DNA from: Petrosia ficiformis
Lineage: Eukaryota > Porifera > Demospongiae > Haplosclerida > Petrosiidae
Assembly (NCBI GenBank): GCA_947044365.1
Contig: OX345636.1
Coordinates: 19,570,548 to 19,634,547, forward strand
Direction of reading: 5' to 3'
Length of the DNA: 64,000 nt
This document shows positions 48,901 through 61,800 of the stretch, in pieces. The notes beneath the pieces are model-generated. The model searched no databases and was not told where the DNA came from. It saw nothing but the letters and a program-made list of their open reading frames with translations. A program made the position numbers and the translations under genes. Numbering within the stretch: the first letter of the stretch is position 1; each line of letters starts with the position of its first letter.

Positions 48901-51900
48901 AACTTAAATTGTGTTACTTTTTTATCTAGCTTTTGAGATTGGATTTGATATGATAACAGTAGACGTTTTTGAAGGAGAAGTAATATCATTGAGAATTAAC
49001 CAGACAAATGATGAAACTACTGGATCAAATGTAATTGATGAACTACCTCCACCAGGATTATCAGCATCTTCAGGAACAGCAATGAGTATGACACTATATA
49101 AAATAGATTAATGAATCAAGTAATGTTGTTTTATAACTACTATAAGTCTAGAACATTGTACATAATTATATAATATAATAATAATATATACAAGTGTACC
49201 ATACAGACTCAGTACTCTGCAGGAAGCAATTTGTATTATAATAGGAATATTTATGTGGTGTGTAAACTCACTTAACAAGTGCAGCACTTAACATACGTTT
49301 GGAAAATTCAGGTGTGGCTTAGCCTTGGTGTAAATGTAGAAAAGTGGCAACCAGAGCAATGACTGTTCCTGGAGTTTGAGTGGTCCACCATATTTTGAGC
49401 AAAGGCCTTGTTTTCTCATTCTATAGTCAAAGTTTGTTAGTATTGTTTGCTGACATATAGATTCATTAGTTCTGTGAATTTGACCAATTTTCATGCACCT
49501 TTGTGGAGATATCCATGCTGAACAATTTCTGACTGTGGCATCTCTTTCTGTTCAATCTCTTGTGCTACTGATACAGTTACACTCTGATCGATAGATAGAT
49601 CACTAAGATACCTGTAAGTATGTAAGTATGAGAGATATAAAACTCACCATTGTGGAGATATGGAAATTCAAAAATTTGAGTTGAGACGCTTCGCTTAGAA
49701 TAAGGAAAATATTTCTTGCTATAAAGTTCATAATAATATGTACATAGTAAATATCACAGTGATAAAGTATGGTTAACAACCATACACTATGTTTTACTAA
49801 AATAATACTTATGAAAATAATCTACTGAAATGTTTATGGCCCAGGCATTTCATTGTTTGTTGTACAGTTTTATTTTTTAAAAACTGCAGTTTATGATACG
49901 ATGGAAAAAAGTATCTCATGAATAATTAATAACAAACTGTATACCACAACCTTAAATTTCATTTATAATTATTGCAAACACTTACAGCACCTTTTACTGT
50001 ACATGTATGTTTTTTTATTATAATGAATTAGTTTCACTTGTGAATTGTTTACTATAAATATTACTAGTACCTCATATACACTACATTACCACTAAAATTA
50101 ATTCTGTGTTTTGATTTATCAAAATATTTCAACTGTATAATTATAACTACTGTATATTTATGGAGTGTAGTAGTGTAGTGTAATGTATAATGCAATAGTA
50201 TGCACATCTGTTTGTGTTATAATTATTTCAATGCTTCTATATTCTTTTAGAGTTTTATGATTTCAACTTCACATCTAACGTTGACAATACACCGAACTTT
50301 GTACTTATGGATAGTCTGCAATTGAGACCTATCTATTTTCCTGTTGGATTTGCTATTAATGATATGTTTTTAGAAGACAAAGAGACATTTACAGTTTTTC
50401 TATTAACGGAACAAAACTATGAACTCGATCCTGAAAGAGATCGTGCTACTGTGACAATATGTGATACAACAGGTAAGAACTTATTTAATATTTAAGCATA
50501 TTTGTATTTACATATACATGTAGGATTACCTCATTATTCTATTGTATAGTCTACTTTTAAGTTAATAAGCTGTGATATTTTCTGCTACTATTATGTGCAG
50601 TATGTATAGAGGACTTGTTGACCTACCATATCATTGTGTGGTTGTTGTAGCTCAGTGATCTGAGGACTGTATGCTTAAAGCCTGTAGTCCTGGTTCAATC
50701 CCTAGTTACTGCCAAATGTTTGCTTTCCAGCTGAGACAATGAATTACAATATTAAACCCCATTTTGCCTGCCTTTGCTGCATGGTTTCAGTCAACTCCTA
50801 AAATGGGGTTCTGGTAGTCCATACATAAACTAGTTCACCAGGTGTTTTGATTGAAACAGTCAGTACCCATGTCTCAAGTAGTATATTGAGGATTCCGAAG
50901 GTCTGGCAGTGGTACATGTATCTATAATGTCTGGTTGTTGTAGCTCAATATTTGGAGCACAGGTAGCTAAAGCCAGTAGTTGTGGGTTTCATCTTCAGTG
51001 ACTATCAACCTTCCACTTTCCTCTGTGTCTCACTCATCGGAATAATTTGTTTAAGGCTGACATAGTTTCTTTGAGGGGAGATTCCTCACCCGGGCTTTAA
51101 TAAAACATTTTTCACTTCTTAGTTCAGTAGTGAATCAAAAATGGAATCATACAAAACATGTTAGTCTTGTGTTTGTAAACATCAATTTTAGGAAGATCTA
51201 AAATCTAAATACCAGTCTGTCTATTTTAGTGACCCAGTGTTAGGCAAAATGTTAAGTGCATTATTATGAATGTTGATGTTTTCTGCCACTATTATTATGT
51301 TGTTAAAGTTTCTGAATTATCAATAAGGCAAATGTGCATAACTCCGGACACACAGAAAAACAAGTTAGATATTTTCTGTCATGCATTTTTTCAAAAACAA
51401 AAATTTAAATAATAAAGGTACACCCATTATGAAGCACTACAAGTATGATCCATTAACTGCTGTATAAACAGTAATTGTTCTCAAAGATGATTTCATAAAT
51501 TATCGAAAGCAAATAAGTAAATTTCATAAATGTTCAGAAGGAAATTACAAAACCCAAAATGTTATTTTCAAAACATTAATTGTTACAAACTAGTCACCTA
51601 GAAATGTTAGAGTGGAGATAGAATTAACCTTTGACACAAAGGAAGGACATCGTCAACTTCTTATTTATAGTGAATGGAACATTAAGTAGCTAAAGTCAGT
51701 TCACATTCATGATGACCTCAAATTTGAATGTGATGACTTTATAGTTATGTAATAATGATAGTATATAGTTTAATGTCATAAGGTTAATAGATGATTATAC
51801 AAAGGTCATGATGAAAGTGAATGATTTTTAGATGAAAGACTTTTAAAAAGGAACACATATAGCTGAAATGAAGTATAATATACCAAGAAGCACAGATTTT

Positions 51901-54900
51901 CTTAAGTTTACAGGAATGTCAGGAGTTAACCACAAAAACAATTCGTTAACTAATCGAAGAATAATGCTTATGAAGTCAGTTTAGGTATGCTACAGGGATA
52001 GCTCTTTCAGCAGTAAAAAATGGAAGCCAAGTATACAGTAAAGCGTTCAGCAAGTAAAAAGTGTCCGAAGTTACTTCCATTTACCTTAATAATTATCTAT
52101 AATAATAATACCATTGTCTGTCTGTCTGTCAAATTCACCCGCAAGAAAGACCCTGAAAATTAGATGTTGACATGTGCATGTTGACGTGACATAATAAAAG
52201 GAGGCGTTAATGCATTGACATTTGACATTTTAGCGTTATAAAGAAGATTGGAGAAGAGATAAACGATAATCAGCGACAGAATTAGACAAAAGAGAGAAGA
52301 TGTTTGGAGACAGTAGTAGAAAGAGAGTTCAGGAGATCTTTTGATAGGGAGTGACATAGACAAACACGAACAACACTAACTGATCGAGAAAGAGGCCCAG
52401 CTAACATCTGATAGAGTTAGACATAGAATGAAAAAACACAGGTTAAGTCAGGTTGATATAGATACAGTTTATGACACAGACAAACACGATGATGACATTT
52501 CTAAAGTGTATTTTTTGGTCAATGGAAGAATGAGACATTTCAGAAATTGTGTGAACGAGAATAGAAGATCAAGTTTCAGGAAATTCCATAACAACAGTAT
52601 GTAGTGTCTATGTGACCACAATTACTTGACTGTGACAAGTTGGAATTTAATAGTAAAGTATTACTTCAACAAGAACAATTTTTACACAAACAGGAAGACA
52701 TGCTACACGGAGGAAAGAGTCAGGCAAAGAAAGAGCCATTTAGAAAAGGAAAGCAAAAGATTGAACAGAGTCGGAGAGAGACGTAACATTTAGTGTATAA
52801 TTAAATTTTTAATTGAAAATTATAATACATTCATTGGTAGTATATAAATTTTATGATTCTAGATAATAATTCGTTCAGTGACTGTACTACACTTAACCCT
52901 TAGAGCACTGAGCCTGTTTTTCAAAATTCTTCCCATTTCCAACACTGGCGACTCTCTTGCATAAAATTTGGCCACCGTTCACTTTCTCTACCCCAAACTT
53001 GGCTCCTTCTCCGACATGGACTACTACTTCCACCACCTTGCTTACCGGGACTCGAAAGTCCCCAAGCGCATCGTAGGATCAAATCAAATGCAGTGCTCTC
53101 CCTCTTTTGACTGGAACTGGGGCTAACAAAATGACCCCACTGCATGTTGGCACCAGCTACACCCACGATTTCAGGTTTCACAGCAAGGAAAATGCCTCAG
53201 GTACCCACCAGAGGGCGTGGGCGGGGTCAAAAAAGCTAAATTCGTTGGCAGCGAGGGGGCACAGCCCCTTCGATCCCCCGCATTAACGGGGGGACACCCC
53301 CCTTTAAAATTCCCCCCATAGTTGTTATTTAGGCCAAAGGGCGGCCGAAAAACCATCAACTTTCTTACCCACGTTCATCAGCTTGTGCCTGACACCAATT
53401 ACAAGCATTTGGACAGCGTGATGATACAGGTGATACTTCTGGTACTGCCTTTTCCTGGTGTCATGATAATGTTCAAAATTGTGATAATTATTTCTATCAT
53501 AATTATCAGTAATTATTGTTATGTATGTTATTTGTTTTGAATTTTAAAATTATACGTATTTAAAATAGTGTTGTTTCAGTAAACTATAACTATAACTAAA
53601 ACCCTTTTAGTAAGCCTAATATTATTTTAGTTAATTAAACTATTACTAAACTAAAAGTTTGAGAATCCAAGCATACTATAACTATAACTAAAAGTAGTCA
53701 TTTTTGGCGAACTAAAACAACACTAATTTAAAACTGGCCTATACAATTTTAAAAAGCTATTCCTTTGAATTGTGATTATCAAGTATTTATTTTATAATCT
53801 ATATATAGCTGCTACAATCAGATTCACTTCCAGGACTTATAATGTGACTGAATCTGATATTACTGTACAAGTGTGTGCTGAAGTTATTGGTGCTACACTT
53901 AAAACGTCATTTAATATCGATTTTATTCCTGAAGATAATACAGCTTCTTCTGTAGGTAAGTGTTTAATCTACAATAATTGTTATTAATTATTATTATACA
54001 ATTTGTGTTATGCATTTTAATATTCACTCTAGGGTTTGAGGATTATCGACCTACTTTAAATTTCATAAGATTCAATCACTTGCAACCTGGTCCATATTGT
54101 CGTACAATGATAATAACAAATGACAATAGAAAAGAGACACTATTTGAGAATTTCACTGTTACTCTACAACCTTACACTGGAACACAACCTGTACTCAGCA
54201 TTAATCTAGTAATTGATGATACTCCTTCTTTTGTGGTTATTGAAGATGATGATCGTAAGATATTAAAAATTTAAAAGTACATTAGTATTATATCACATGA
54301 CTTTAGGTATTTTAAATAACATAATACACTGAAGAATGCATTAACTATTTAATACACATCTACCTGTGAAAAAGCAACCATACACACTACAACTGTCAAG
54401 TGACAGGCACTAAAATGTTTATACCATAGGTTATAGTGCATCAAGCATTATAATGTGGCACTCAGGCAAGCCAACAAAGGTCTCGATTATCTAATCTCAA
54501 CCTTTATTGAGCCCCACCATCATGCTACATTATAATGTTTAATGCACTGTAGAGAATGTTAAAAATATCACTTAAGATTTATTTTTAAATATTTTCCCAA
54601 AAAATTAATTATAACTTCTCTAGTTTTATCTACAGGTGTAGAAGTCCGATTTGACAGAAATTCAGCAACTTTCTCTGAAAATGGTGGAAATCGATCAATT
54701 TATGTAGTCCTAGAGGAAGGAGAACTTCTTCAAGATTTGGCAGTAACTATCTATGATGTAGACACTAGTGAGAACAATTAATACATATACAGATCAGGGT
54801 TTCATTTAGAAAATTTGTTGAGGGGGCGAAACTTCAATTTAAAAGACTTTGGGGGGCGACCCCCATCCTAAATGAAACCCTGCAGACTAATAAAATAAGA

Positions 54901-57900
54901 CTCATAGACACTGCAGCTTTGATACACTATCCTGTGTAGAAGATGCAAACAATACATGCACTATAATGCATGCAAGCCACTTATGGTAGAGAGATAATTA
55001 TAATATTCATCAAAACTGTTTTGGATCAGATCATCCAATGTTTAAACACACACCAAATCACCTATCAAATGTAAATAATTGGGATCATCCTGAGTAAGCC
55101 CTACACTTGTCAGGTTGGTGCAAAGTTTGCCTTGTATGTATTTATGTACTCATAATAAAATGTCTTTTCATACACATTTGCTAGTTTCCATAAAATTAAT
55201 GTCTTTTTTTTCACATATTTGTGAATTTCGAAAGCCACATGTCCATGTATAGATTAGGAAAAAGGAGAGAGAGGGACAGAGGTTAACAAGCTGCGGAAAC
55301 TGAAGAGGAGATAGAAGTGCCTTGAGTAATCAAAGAGAAGCTGATGGAGCTTGTAACGAGGGAGACAGATGATGAAAGAGACTTGAGAAAAGGAGGGCAA
55401 TACTGAAGAGCTGAGGAGACTGCTGAGCAAAGAGAAGAGAGTTTGTGAGAGAGACAGAAACTGATGGCCAAATAGAATAGAGATGGAAGTGTTTGCAAGA
55501 TGTTTTCTAACCTCACCTTTTGAGGCTCACCCCACAATAATTAGCATGCATGCTAACATTCTCTCTAGTAATAATAATAATGTTTGTAGTGTTTGTGGAT
55601 GTAGTGCTTGTGGCATTCATTTCACTTACTGGAGAAGATCAGCTGTTGTTTAAAATAGAATTTGACTTCTCAATGCATATGGAGTTTTAATTTACATTAG
55701 TGTGTTTGTGGTTGTCATTTATTACTAACATGATGTAGTACCAAATTCATGTTTCAGTGTATAATTATGTGTACTGTTCAACCTAAATCAAATCTTTATA
55801 CTTTGTTGTAATAATAATGGTAATAGTATTACATTTATTCGCATTTACAGATATTGATATTGGTGAAGTTACATTTGATGCTAATGCTCCAGAACCTCAG
55901 AACAAGTCATTTTTGTTCACTGTTACTGATAATAACATTGCTTTAGAACTTGATAAATTGTTCACCCTGGGAATACGAGATCCTACTTCAGTTGGCATTG
56001 CTGAACCATCTCAAATGATGATCACTGTTGTTGATGACGATGGTAACACATGTAAACTTATCACAGATAATTAGTATATTATATTTACATACACCTAAAT
56101 TACATGTATACTTATATACTCTTATGTAAAAAGTGTAGATCACAAAGTTTTGAAATAATGTACATTGATTATCCATAATTTAATTTGTATTGTAGATGTC
56201 ACAGTTAATTTTGAATTCAATGCTTATAACTACAGTGAGGATCATGCTACTGTAGGAGATATTATACTATTGTTATCCAATCCAGTTGCACAAAGTCTTA
56301 GTGTAGTAGTTGAAGGAGGTAAGAAGAACTATAATTATATTATGTATATGATAATTATATTATGTAAGCGTATATAATCATATATGCATGTATGTATAAT
56401 TTTTGTATATATATATATATATGTAATATATAGAACATGACCACGAGGGATGTATCAGATATACACAAAAATGATATTCATAATCCCGAGGGCGTAGGCC
56501 GAGGGATTATGAATATCATTTGAGTGTTCTATATGGCTTGTATCCTGTGGGAAAACATAACATCAAAGGATTAGTATCTTAGTAATAGTAATGCGTCATT
56601 GCAGTAACTACTTTACGTCATTTCAATATCCTAGCAACTACTCTATACAGTATAGTAATAATAGTATACGCAAGTCAGCAAGTCAGCAACCTATGGTCGA
56701 TGGAGAAAGAGAACGAACCACCTATTAAAAAAAGGAGGCTTTCACTAAAGTCGCCTAGTCATTCTCGCTTTCTTTATAAGTCCAAAGAAGAGTTGGAAAC
56801 TATATCGAAGGGTTTCGTGCCTCCAAACACTGCGAAAAACACTCGTTGGGCACGGAATTGTTTTCTAGAGTGGATGTATGAAAGAAATGGTCTATCGGAC
56901 GAGCAATGCCCAGAGAATATTTTAGAAGAACAGTGTGCAGCAGATTTAAATACATGGATTCCCAAGTTTATAGCTGAGGCTCGCAGGAGTGATGGGGAGC
57001 CCTATACACCAAAGACTATCCACCAAATTCTCTCTGGGTTACTCAGGTACATGCGCTCTATAAAAGATGACTGTCCCAACATCCTTGACAAAAGTGATCC
57101 TCGTTTTAGAGCTATTCAACGTACTTGTGAATTTGTTTACCGTTCTTTGCACAAAGAGGGTGTTGGAGTTCAAGTTCATCACGCACCGTTAATTTCAATT
57201 GAAGAAGAGGACCAATTGTGGCAGATGAACATCTTGAATGTTTCTGAGCCGAAAGGACTTCATAGGGCAGTATTTTATTATGTTGGTAAGGTTTGTTGTT
57301 TGCGAGGAGGAGAGGAACAACGGAATTTGAAGGTCTCGCAGTTTATTCGTTCTAGAGATCCTGATATGTATACATATGTGGAAAATGGCTCTAAAAATCG
57401 CACAGGAGGATTAGCACAACTGAATTTAGAAAACAAGATAGTACAGATTCACTCAGTACCAGAAAATAAACCCCGTTGTTTGGTTTTTTTGCTAGATTTA
57501 TACTTCTCAAAGCTACCTGGTTATGCCTTTGAAAGTGACACTTTCTACCTCCGTCCAAAAGCAAAACCACCTGCATGTCCAAGTATGCTGTGGTTTGACC
57601 CTGTACCTGTGGGCAAGAACAAACTTTACTGTGATGAAAGGACTGTCAATGGAAGCTGGTTTTAAAGAAAAAAAGACTAATCACAGCCTTAGGGCAACTG
57701 GTGCAACTGCCCTTTTCAATGCTGGGGTACCAGAAAAAATGATTCAAAAGAACACCGGACATAGGTCTTAGGAGGCTCTGAGAAAATATGATAGGGTTTC
57801 TGTTGAGCAACAGCAAGCCACATCCAGGATCTTAACCACTCTTGACCAAAATACAAGCTTTTCAAGAGAACTTGAGACTGTCGCAAACAGTTTTGATTGC

Positions 57901-58258
57901 ACAGCTAAGGATGAAGATCCGAGTGTTAAAAAAGAAAATGGGTTTCCATTGTTTCATGGCTGTTCAATTGGACAGATATCAATTCAGTTTAATTAATGTA
58001 ACTTGACTACTCACTGTTATTTCATTTAATCTTGCCTGATTTTTTTCTTTGATGCATAACCACAGCACTTGTGTTTATAAAGTGTATACATTTTAACCCG
58101 TGATTGATAGTGATACACCTTTCTTCCTTATATACACTGTAGTAAATTCCTTTGATGTTATGGCTTCCCAGGATACAAATATATATATTGTGTATATGAT
58201 AATTATATTATGTAAGCGTATATAATCATATATGTATGTATGTATAATTCTTGTATAT

Positions 58259-58306
<48 letters not shown>

Positions 58307-58833
58307 TTATGTATATGATAATTATATTATGTAAGCGTATATAATCATATATGCATGTATGTATAATTCTTGTATATATATATATATATACCATAGTTAA
58401 CAAAAACATCAAAGGCCCGACAGGGAGTATATATCTGATATACACTTGAAGAACGCATGTGAGCAACAATAACTTAAGGGGTGTGACAATTTAGTAAATG
58501 AAATTGCTGTACCTTAGAACTACTCGTTTGAGTTAATGCAAGCTAAGTTACTTGAAACCCAATTGCAAGCAGTTCAAACAATTTAATGATCTGCAACTCT
58601 CCCATACTATACTACAACGTGACTGTTGACTAAAAGGCTTAGTCGGTGAGTTCTGGGCAATGAATGTTTTTGTTAACTTTAGCATATATTATATATACCA
58701 TAGCTTCTTGGTGTATATCAACAATATACGACCAGAACTCCCTTGATATCAGCCCTCGGCTACGCCTCGGGCTGATATCTCGGGAGTTCTGGTTGTATAT
58801 TGTTGATATACACCACGAAGCCACGGTATATAT

Positions 58834-58877
<44 letters not shown>

Positions 58878-61800
58878 ATAGTTATAGAATGCGCACGAGG
58901 TCTATTACTGAAATATAATTCCTAGCAACGAGTGCGGCATGCCTGAGTGCGCGGGATTATATTTCAGTAAAATGAACCACATGCGCATTCTATAACTGAT
59001 ATATAGCCCACCCACTTCAATTCAAACACTTGCCTTGCTACTTTCCAGCAACTAATGAAGGATAATGTTGATATATATGTCTTTCTTACAAGTTCCTCTC
59101 TAAATTCAAACAAGTTAGATGCCTGTACTGTTAAAAATACGGAAGTTATGAAGCTTAGCCAGAGTGTGGGCGTTGCCCTGGACTTTTTATACACTCGCCT
59201 TGGTGTCTTTCTGCACCTATCACAGCATGAAATTCACATCTATAGCTTTCTTCGAATTTCAACTGTCCAGCAAATGAAATTAGAATCTTGAATCTTGAAA
59301 AATGCAAGAGTTATCGAGCGAAGAACAGTTGTTTCTGTAACGCCCTGCCCACACAATTGTTTGATTTACGCATGTGCGATACTATTGCCGCGTCTGCGAA
59401 ACTGGGAAGTTATAAACCGGTCTATAACTTCCAGTACGTGAAATATAACACATAGCAACAACATAACATAGTAACAGGCTATATATAATATATATATGTA
59501 TATATATCCCAATATGGCAACTTTAGAACTTTAGAAGATATGCACAACAACAATAGTTTTGACTTTCTGGAAATGTATTCATTATAACACACCTACTCGT
59601 GCTATAACAGATTTATAATCACCTTAACCTTGGGGCTATGGCTCTCGGGCTCAGTGATTATAAACCTGATACAACACTTGCAAGGTGTGTTATAACATAC
59701 CTATGTATAATTACAATTATAGGTATAATTATATATATATATTATAATATAATTGTATAACAATATAATTATATATATAATATATATATAATATTATAAT
59801 TATATATATAATATATATATATATACTATGCTACCATGGCAACCATTTAATGTGGTACCTAACCACATCAAATGGTTGCCATGGTAGCATAGTGCAACTG
59901 ACATGTATATATATATAATTTTATTGTTATACAACTATATTTTGGTTGTTTCTTCATATAAGAAGTCACGAAATTATGTTAGTCTCATATGGTATAAGAA
60001 TTATGTTAGGTATACTGACATTGTTAGGGTTATATCAGGATGTATTTGTTCTTACTCAAGCATGAAATTATTGTATTCTGTGGTTTATATAATTTTTATA
60101 CTATTTTGAATGTGTAATATAGCTACTATACTAAACCTCCTCCACAGCATGTGGTATATCTAGCATATGCACCTCCTAACCATAATAATTACACATATGC
60201 ATGAATCTCATAATGCATTCATGGCCCGTACATTTTCAATTGGGTGTGGAAGTTTATGTTATAGTTATATAATTTTTATACAATAACTGATTTATACCAC
60301 TTCAAACACTTGCCTTGCAACCTTCATACAACTATTGAAGGATGATGTTGATATGTATGGCTTTCCTAGAAGTTTAATCCATCCTAACAAGTTAGAAGCC
60401 TTTTCAGTTAAACGTTATGAAGCTTAGATAGAGTGTGGGTGTTCCCTTGGAACTTTCATGCACTCGCCTTGGTGTATTTCAGCAACTAACGAAGCATGAG
60501 TTTCACATCTGTAGCTTTATTAATGCCTCACCTTTGCAGCAAAGAAAGTTAGAATCTTCAAGAGTTACCAAGCTAACAATAGTTGTTTCTGTAACACCCC
60601 ACTCATACAATTTCCTGATTGACACCTGCGCAATACTATTACCAGTTACAGTGTCTGCCACTTTACCAGGAAACTGAGAAGTTATAAAGTGGTCTGTAAC
60701 TTCCAATATTCAAAATATAGCACACAGCAAAAACAGGTAATAAGCTATAAATTTCAGCAGGTTGATATATGAAATTATAGTACTATGACACTTAACATAA
60801 AAGATACTGACAGTGCTATATTTTGCATAATTATAGAGCACAGTTAGTACTATATCCAGTGCTATATTTTGCAGATGTTATTCACAGCACTAGAAACCAA
60901 CATGCTTACCTCCGGTTTATCGAAAGAATACCAAGTACATGCACTTCATTCTTCTTCTCCATCGCTGATGATATCCATCAATTCAAACTCCTATAAACCA
61001 TCTAAAGCAATGCTTTTGCTTGTGCTGTAGTGAAATATAGCACTGGGGTGGAGTCTCAGAACCTCATACAGCACTGGGCTCTGCTTTGTGCTGTATAACC
61101 TTCTCGAGCCCACCCCTCATGCTATATTTTCCGTACAGCACATGCACCAGTGCTTTAATTAATATGAGGAGAGAATGATCACTGTTCGCTTGATGTTTGG
61201 TATCCTGTTTTGTAGTACTATCTATACCGATCTTCGGTATGAATCTCTTAATAAATATATCAGATGATAACATGTTTCAACGGTGTATATCTGTGATACA
61301 AACCTGCCAACTTTGACGCAATATCACCCTTGGACCTATGACTTTCAGGCAATATCTTTCTTGGTGGCAAGTGTATGTAGCATGTATAGACAGATTTCTG
61401 AAACCTGATATATATAAACAGGAGCTTATGAGCGCTGCGAAGGAGCGTCAAACTGCAGTACCATCTGTTGTCAAATCACATTTTCAGCAAAACTCCAAAT
61501 ATGGTCAAAATGATGGGTTTAAGATAAGTGTTCCGAAGTGGGTGGGCAATTATTAGAATCCAGTCAAGAAAACAATGTCAAACGAACTCGTGCAGAAGAA
61601 CAGTCAGTCAAGCAACAGTCCTAAGCAGATTCATTGTTTAGTAGAGATGAAATAGCGATCAAAAGAACCAATGCACAGATTTCTGGAATGGAACATTTCA
61701 AATGGGACACTTCAAACTAACTGGAAGCCCGAAACGCAAGTTCTACAAGCCAAGAAGGAACTTGAGAAGAAAGCTGGAATACAAAGCAGTTTTAAATCCT

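Larger units (their letters stand above)
39590..51000. repeat. Right arm of large inverted duplication
   Basis: Inverted counterpart of the left arm. Right-only insertions include a solo LTR (40,259-40,594), a 660-bp MITE (40,771-41,430), unmatched sequence at about 41,940-42,600, a roughly 100-bp insertion near 44,878-44,980 and a MITE-bearing block at about 47,700-48,490. The outer end runs through the tRNA-SINE at 50.6-51.0 kb, which is also present at the left window edge. Confidence 0.85.
56341..58380 (+). repeat. Direct repeats of about 68 bp flanking the Crypton-like gene
   Basis: GATAATTATATTATGTAAGC and the following 45 bp occur at 56341-56405, 58193-58258 and 58313-58380. The first and last are almost identical. 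They bracket the recombinase gene, as expected if the element and its flank were duplicated or joined by recombination. Confidence 0.65.
59003..60735 (+). repeat. Diverged direct duplication, period about 1.28 kb
   Basis: 59,003-59,465 and 60,290-60,735 share AAACACTTGCCTTGC, ACACTCGCCTTGGTGT, TTGTTTCTGTAAC and the end GTCTATAACTTCCA/GTCTGTAACTTCCA. Open frames within are not conserved, so it is non-coding. Confidence 0.7.

Noticed and set aside
50640..50710. tRNA gene
   Set aside because: A and B boxes are present but no acceptor stem or cloverleaf; it is duplicated with a SINE body.
52921..53359. Minus-strand frames in the GC-rich island
   Set aside because: Low stop density is expected from GC content; no recognisable protein.
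58203..58918. Several 60-85 codon frames on both strands
   Set aside because: Mirror images produced by palindromes and (TA)n runs.
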